DNA from: Bathymodiolus brooksi
Lineage: Eukaryota; Mollusca; Bivalvia; Mytilida; Modiolidae
Length of the DNA: 64,000 nucleotides
NCBI GenBank assembly: GCA_963680875.1
Contig: OY804579.1
Location: 19,143,804-19,207,803 of the forward strand
Direction: 5' to 3'
Every line of letters begins with the position of its first letter. Position 1 is the first letter of the stretch. The notes beneath the pieces were generated by a model. The model searched no databases. It was not told the origin of the DNA and was given only the letters and a program-made list of their open reading frames with translations. Made by a program: the position numbers and the translations under genes. This document shows, one piece after another, positions 60,585-64,000 of the stretch.

Positions 60585-61035
60585 TTTTGGTAAATACCAC
60601 GACACAGAGGGAAAGAAGTTAAATCCTCATGCAAATACCCCGGCAGCGGTAAAAATTAACGAAATTAATCCTAAATATGAAAATGCACGAACAATACACC
60701 GGCTATTAACCAATCAAAATCCAGGATTCTTATATAAGGTGTAATTATGTCTTATATACTTGTATTAATCGTATATTTTGAGTTATAGAATATGGTTATA
60801 TTTGTATAATTAAGTTGTTCATGGAGCAACACGAGGCACGTGTACGTTTTCAGATAAATGGATATCAGGCTGTGTGCATGATCTCATGAGTTGACTAACA
60901 CATGTGTTTAATGCTCTTGATGGTTTCCATTTATGCATGGACTCATAAGATAGTGGTTCAAAATAAACAAGTTAATAAGAAAGAGAATAAAACTGATAAG
61001 AAATGTTATAAAACATCTTTTTGGTTTTTTTAGAA
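60585..61035. other. Region upstream of the GNAT-like exon
   Basis: Contains no recognised repeat. Its end, TTTTTTGGTTTTTTTAG, is a good splice acceptor for the following exon, so a 5' non-coding exon may exist further left. Confidence 0.4.
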
Positions 61036-61218
61036 ATGGGATTATTTCCAAGCATTGAAATATCGGAGATTGATGAAGGAGATTATGAAAGTGTAATTAC
61101 GATTCGTGACGATGTCGGATTAGAAAATGGGAAATGGGATTTTCTACCTGATTATTTTGATATCCTGTTGAAAACACCAGAGACCAAAGGGTTTGTCTTG
61201 AAGAGTAACAAAGAACAT
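61036..61218 (+). CDS. Putative first coding exon of a GNAT N-acetyltransferase (NAT16-like), partial
   Basis: 183 nt encoding 61 residues from MGLFPSIEI to SNKEH. A polypyrimidine-AG acceptor ends at 61033, two bases before the ATG, and a GTAATT donor at 61219 leaves phase 0. Past the donor the frame closes within ten codons. The pattern is DYESVITIRDD (16-26) followed by WDFLPDYFDILLKTPE (34-49) and GFVLKSN. It resembles the first beta-alpha-alpha-beta unit of GNAT enzymes of the NAT16 (histidine acetyltransferase-like) group, where a D/Y-LP-Y word is typical. The acetyl-CoA loop would lie in later exons, which I do not find in the window. Resemblance is by eye, and an unrelated gene is possible. 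Confidence 0.4.
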
Positions 61219-61807
61219 GTAATTGATAAACATGATTGAGAGAAATGCATCTAACATATTTGCAATACCAATATTCCATATATGAAAATTATCTCTTGCA
61301 TAAAAAGATACAAATAAAATAAATTATATGACTTTCCCGTGGAAAGTAGATTGTTGATTAGCCAACAGTCGATCTTTTTTACAATCAATGGGTGGGGAAA
61401 ACAACGAATAACGTAATGTATCTTTATATCAGACTTTTCGTTTCAAAATACACTACGATCTACTGATTCAACAAAAATAGCAAATGACTTTTCCTTTTAT
61501 CACCTAATACAGAAGCCAAAATTAGCAAAGGATTACACATAATAAAATGTCTGCAAGGCGTGCTATATGCATGTTAACCATATATACAGAGCTGAACATC
61601 AATATCCCTCTGCTTTACGTGAGCATATTTCCCATTTCATTTTAATAAAGGCATGTATATTGAAATAAGAACGTTCAGCTAAAATTGTTATCTGTCTAGA
61701 CAGATTAGATGTGGCGCTCTTGTTGGAGAGCTGTCTGAACCTGTTAAACCATCTAGCTTGCGTATCACCCCTTAACTGTGGTCCATCACACCGGCATATG
61801 AAAAGTT
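61219..61807. other. AT-rich DNA, probable intron of the GNAT-like gene
   Basis: No second exon is recognised here. Short minus-strand frames (61097-61279, 61599-61889) are shadows of the exon or lie partly in R2. Confidence 0.35.
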
Positions 61808-62290
61808 TATCAAAGGGGTAATCAGAAGACGTTAATCGAAGAAGAATTGACAATGCAATGATAAAAAGAAAAAGAAAAATACAAAACAAATGATCTACAA
61901 AACACTAAACAGAAGACTAAAAAGACGAAGCAACCCGAACTACACAAACATCGGTGTTAAACTTATATGCTTCAGAAGGGCAAGTAATTCCTCCTCTCCT
62001 CCTCTACTGACACCGTCGTGTTATTATTGTTAAGCATTGGTGCTAAGTCATGAAAGAGGAATGGTTGACCGGATGGTGACTATAATAAACGGAACATCTC
62101 CGTGGTCATCTGTGACACAGGTATAACGCTATGTCATGATGGCGATTGTAATAAGCAAGAAGGAATGTAAATGAAACTGTCCTTTCTAGAAGTAAATTGA
62201 AGCTGAGGAACAGCCATTTTATTGCTGTTCTACATTTCACAGCCGCAATAGTTAATTAATAAGTGGGAAATGGCCCATAGCCTGCAGTTG
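61808..62290 (-). repeat. Longer R2 copy
   Basis: Starts TATCAAAGGGGTAATCAGAA, passes GCAACCCGAACTACAC and AAGGGCAAGTAATTCC, and continues with GACACCGTCGTGTTATTATT and GGAACATCTCCGTGGTCATC. The last words belong, from memory, to the part that lies between the tail and the reverse transcriptase in mussel copies. This suggests that R2 is the 3' part of the element whose transcriptase remnant is at 22150-22760. Confidence 0.6.
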
Positions 62291-62439
62291 AACGGTACCT
62301 GTTCCTTCTGTCGCTAGATCTATGCATAATTTGTCTTATATCGATCGGTTACTGTGCTGTATTCAATCAAACCGGAAGCTTTAAATTGATTAGAAACAAG
62401 TTCCGTCTTCTCTGACCATTTTACGACGAATGTGATTAC

Positions 62440-62660
62440 TTTACGTCATTTCACTAAAATGGGAGGTTTGGGTCCATAAAACTGGCTTAACTCTACCTCT
62501 TTTTATTTAAGTCCTCGTACCAAGACAGGAAAGTGAGTGGTGATGTATATGTGTGCTACAGATGTAAGGAGTATCGATGTTGCTCTGTTTCTACCATTAT
62601 TTTAATAGATTTTGGAACTGTTCCGACATAGTGTTGTTTGTTTTACATTTTAATAGAAAC
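62440..62660 (+). repeat. Dispersed repeat R4
   Basis: ACTAAAATGGGAGGTTTGGG, GACAGGAAAGTGAGTGGTG and GGAACTGTTCCGACATAGTG are in R4 order. This is the most readable copy, and its end explains the 43-bp and 77-bp tandem units elsewhere. Confidence 0.6.
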
Positions 62661-62951
62661 CTAAGACATATAGTGATATTTTTCAACACTATTTTATCAA
62701 ATAGGTCAAAGTTTTAATGTTATAATACAACTTTAGAAATATTTTTTTCCTTAACAGTTTTGTGGCTCTGAACTTAAAAAAAAACAAATTTGAAAATAAA
62801 CAAAATCAGTGTTATTTAATGTGTTATTTTGAATAGTGGACACAAATTAACATCTTTGAAAATATACGGTGTAAACAAATATCCAAGAAAGCGTTATTCG
62901 AGAAAATGATACGACACGACAAAAGTACAATCACTCACTATAGTTTGTTTG

Positions 62952-63166
62952 TTTGATGGTGTTTAACGCCACTTATTTAACAATATTTTATTTAACTCAA
63001 CAATATTTCAATTAAATCGTAGCGGTCAGTTTTATTGATGGGGGCCGGAGAAAATCACCGACCTGTCGCAAGTCACTGACGAACTTTATCACATAATGTT
63101 GTACACCTCACCCTGGTCGAGATTCAAAAATCCAACTACCATACGATCACGGCCACGACGGCCCCC
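62952..63166 (-). mobile_element. SINE family A
   Basis: The minus-strand head GGGGCCGTCGTGGCCGTGA and the shared body with GGCGTTTAAACACC-type tail are present. The B box is eroded, and the tail half carries an inserted TTTAACAATATTTTATTTAA-type duplication. Its head abuts the 40-bp array. Confidence 0.75.
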
Positions 63167-63170
63167 AATT

Positions 63171-64000
63171 AGTCGATGAAGGTCGTATTCACCCACTCCA
63201 TTAATGTCTGAGTCGATGAAGGTCGTATTCACCCACTCCACTAATGTTAGAGTCGATGAAGGTCGTATTCACCCACTCCACTAATGTTAGAGTCGATGAA
63301 GGTCGTATTCACCCACTCCACTAATGTCTGAGTCGATGAAGGTCGTATTTACCCACTCCACTAATGTTAGAGTCGATGAAGGTCGTATTCACCCACTCCA
63401 CTAATGTTAGAGTCGATGAAGGTCGTATTCACCCACTCCACTAATGTTTGAGTCGATGAAGGTCGTATTCACCCACTCCACTAATGTTAGAGTCGATGAA
63501 GGTCGTATTCACCCACTCCACTAATGTTAGAGTCGATGAAGGTCGTATTCACCCACTCCACTAATGTTAGAGTCGATGAAGGTCGTATTCACCCACTCCA
63601 CTAATGTTAGAGTCGATGATGGTCGTATTCACCCACTCTACTAATGTTAGAGTCGATGAAGGTCGTATTCACCCACTCCACTAATGTTAGAGTCGATGAA
63701 GGTCGTATTCACCCACTCCACTAATGTTAGAGTCGATGAAGGTCGTATTCACCCACTCCACTAATGTTAGAGTCGATGAAGGTCGTATTCACCCACTCCG
63801 CTAATGTTAGAGTCGATGAAGGTCGTATTCACCCACTCCACTAATGTTAGAGTCGATGAAGGTCGTATTCACCCACTCCACTAATGTTATAGTCGATGAA
63901 GGTCGTATTCACCCACTCCACTAATGTTAGAGTCGATGAAGGTCGTATTCACCCACTCTACTAATGTTAGAGTCGATGAAGGTCGTATTCACCCACTCCA
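63171..64000 (+). repeat. 40-bp tandem array, at least 20.75 units, cut by the window end
   Basis: The unit is AGTCGATGAAGGTCGTATTC followed by ACCCACTCCACTAATGTTAG. Units stay in register from 63171 to the last base, with rare substitutions (ATGTCTG in units 1 and 4, TTAATG in unit 1, GATGATGG near 63616). Only four bases separate it from the SINE head. No open frame runs through it. Confidence 0.95.

Overview
The window looks like nuclear DNA of a marine bivalve, probably a mytilid or close relative. It is AT-rich, gene-poor and intron-containing. Several dispersed repeats have the wording I remember from mussel genomes, and the tRNA-derived SINEs are of molluscan type. This placement rests on memory of repeat families, not on a search.

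One gene can be read completely: a TMEM26-family multipass membrane protein on the minus strand, in three exons (21583-21785, 5032-5179, 2242-2970). The splice sites are GT/AG, the phases agree, and the product is 359 residues. Its 16.4-kb first intron is filled with mobile elements: SINEs, tails of a dispersed retroelement, a foldback-like element with a 9-bp target duplication carrying a nested MITE with an 8-bp duplication, and small tandem duplications.

Upstream of TMEM26 lie a decayed reverse transcriptase with a YIDD box (22150-22760) and then a 12.4-kb satellite, 23151-35599. The satellite is a 59-bp monomer whose length equals exactly 211 units, with multi-monomer blocks repeated inside it. 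The monomer is the terminal segment of a dispersed element (called R2 here), and the rest of that element continues on the right side, interrupted by a SINE.

From 36 to 51 kb I see no convincing gene. This stretch holds SINEs, R1-R4 dispersed repeats, a perfect four-copy 77-bp tandem that ends in a broken hammerhead-like fold, and diverged non-coding DNA. At 51.5-53.4 kb is a 5'-truncated non-LTR retrotransposon. At 53.5-55.9 kb is a degenerate copy of a multicopy invertebrate protein whose acidic motifs follow the order of FEN1/XPG-type nucleases. Near the right end, one exon (61036-61218, plus strand) resembles the start of a GNAT acetyltransferase. The window ends inside a 40-bp tandem array that begins beside a SINE head.

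A recurring theme is that the ends of dispersed elements have become the units or starting points of tandem arrays (59-bp, 77-bp, 43-bp and perhaps 40-bp).
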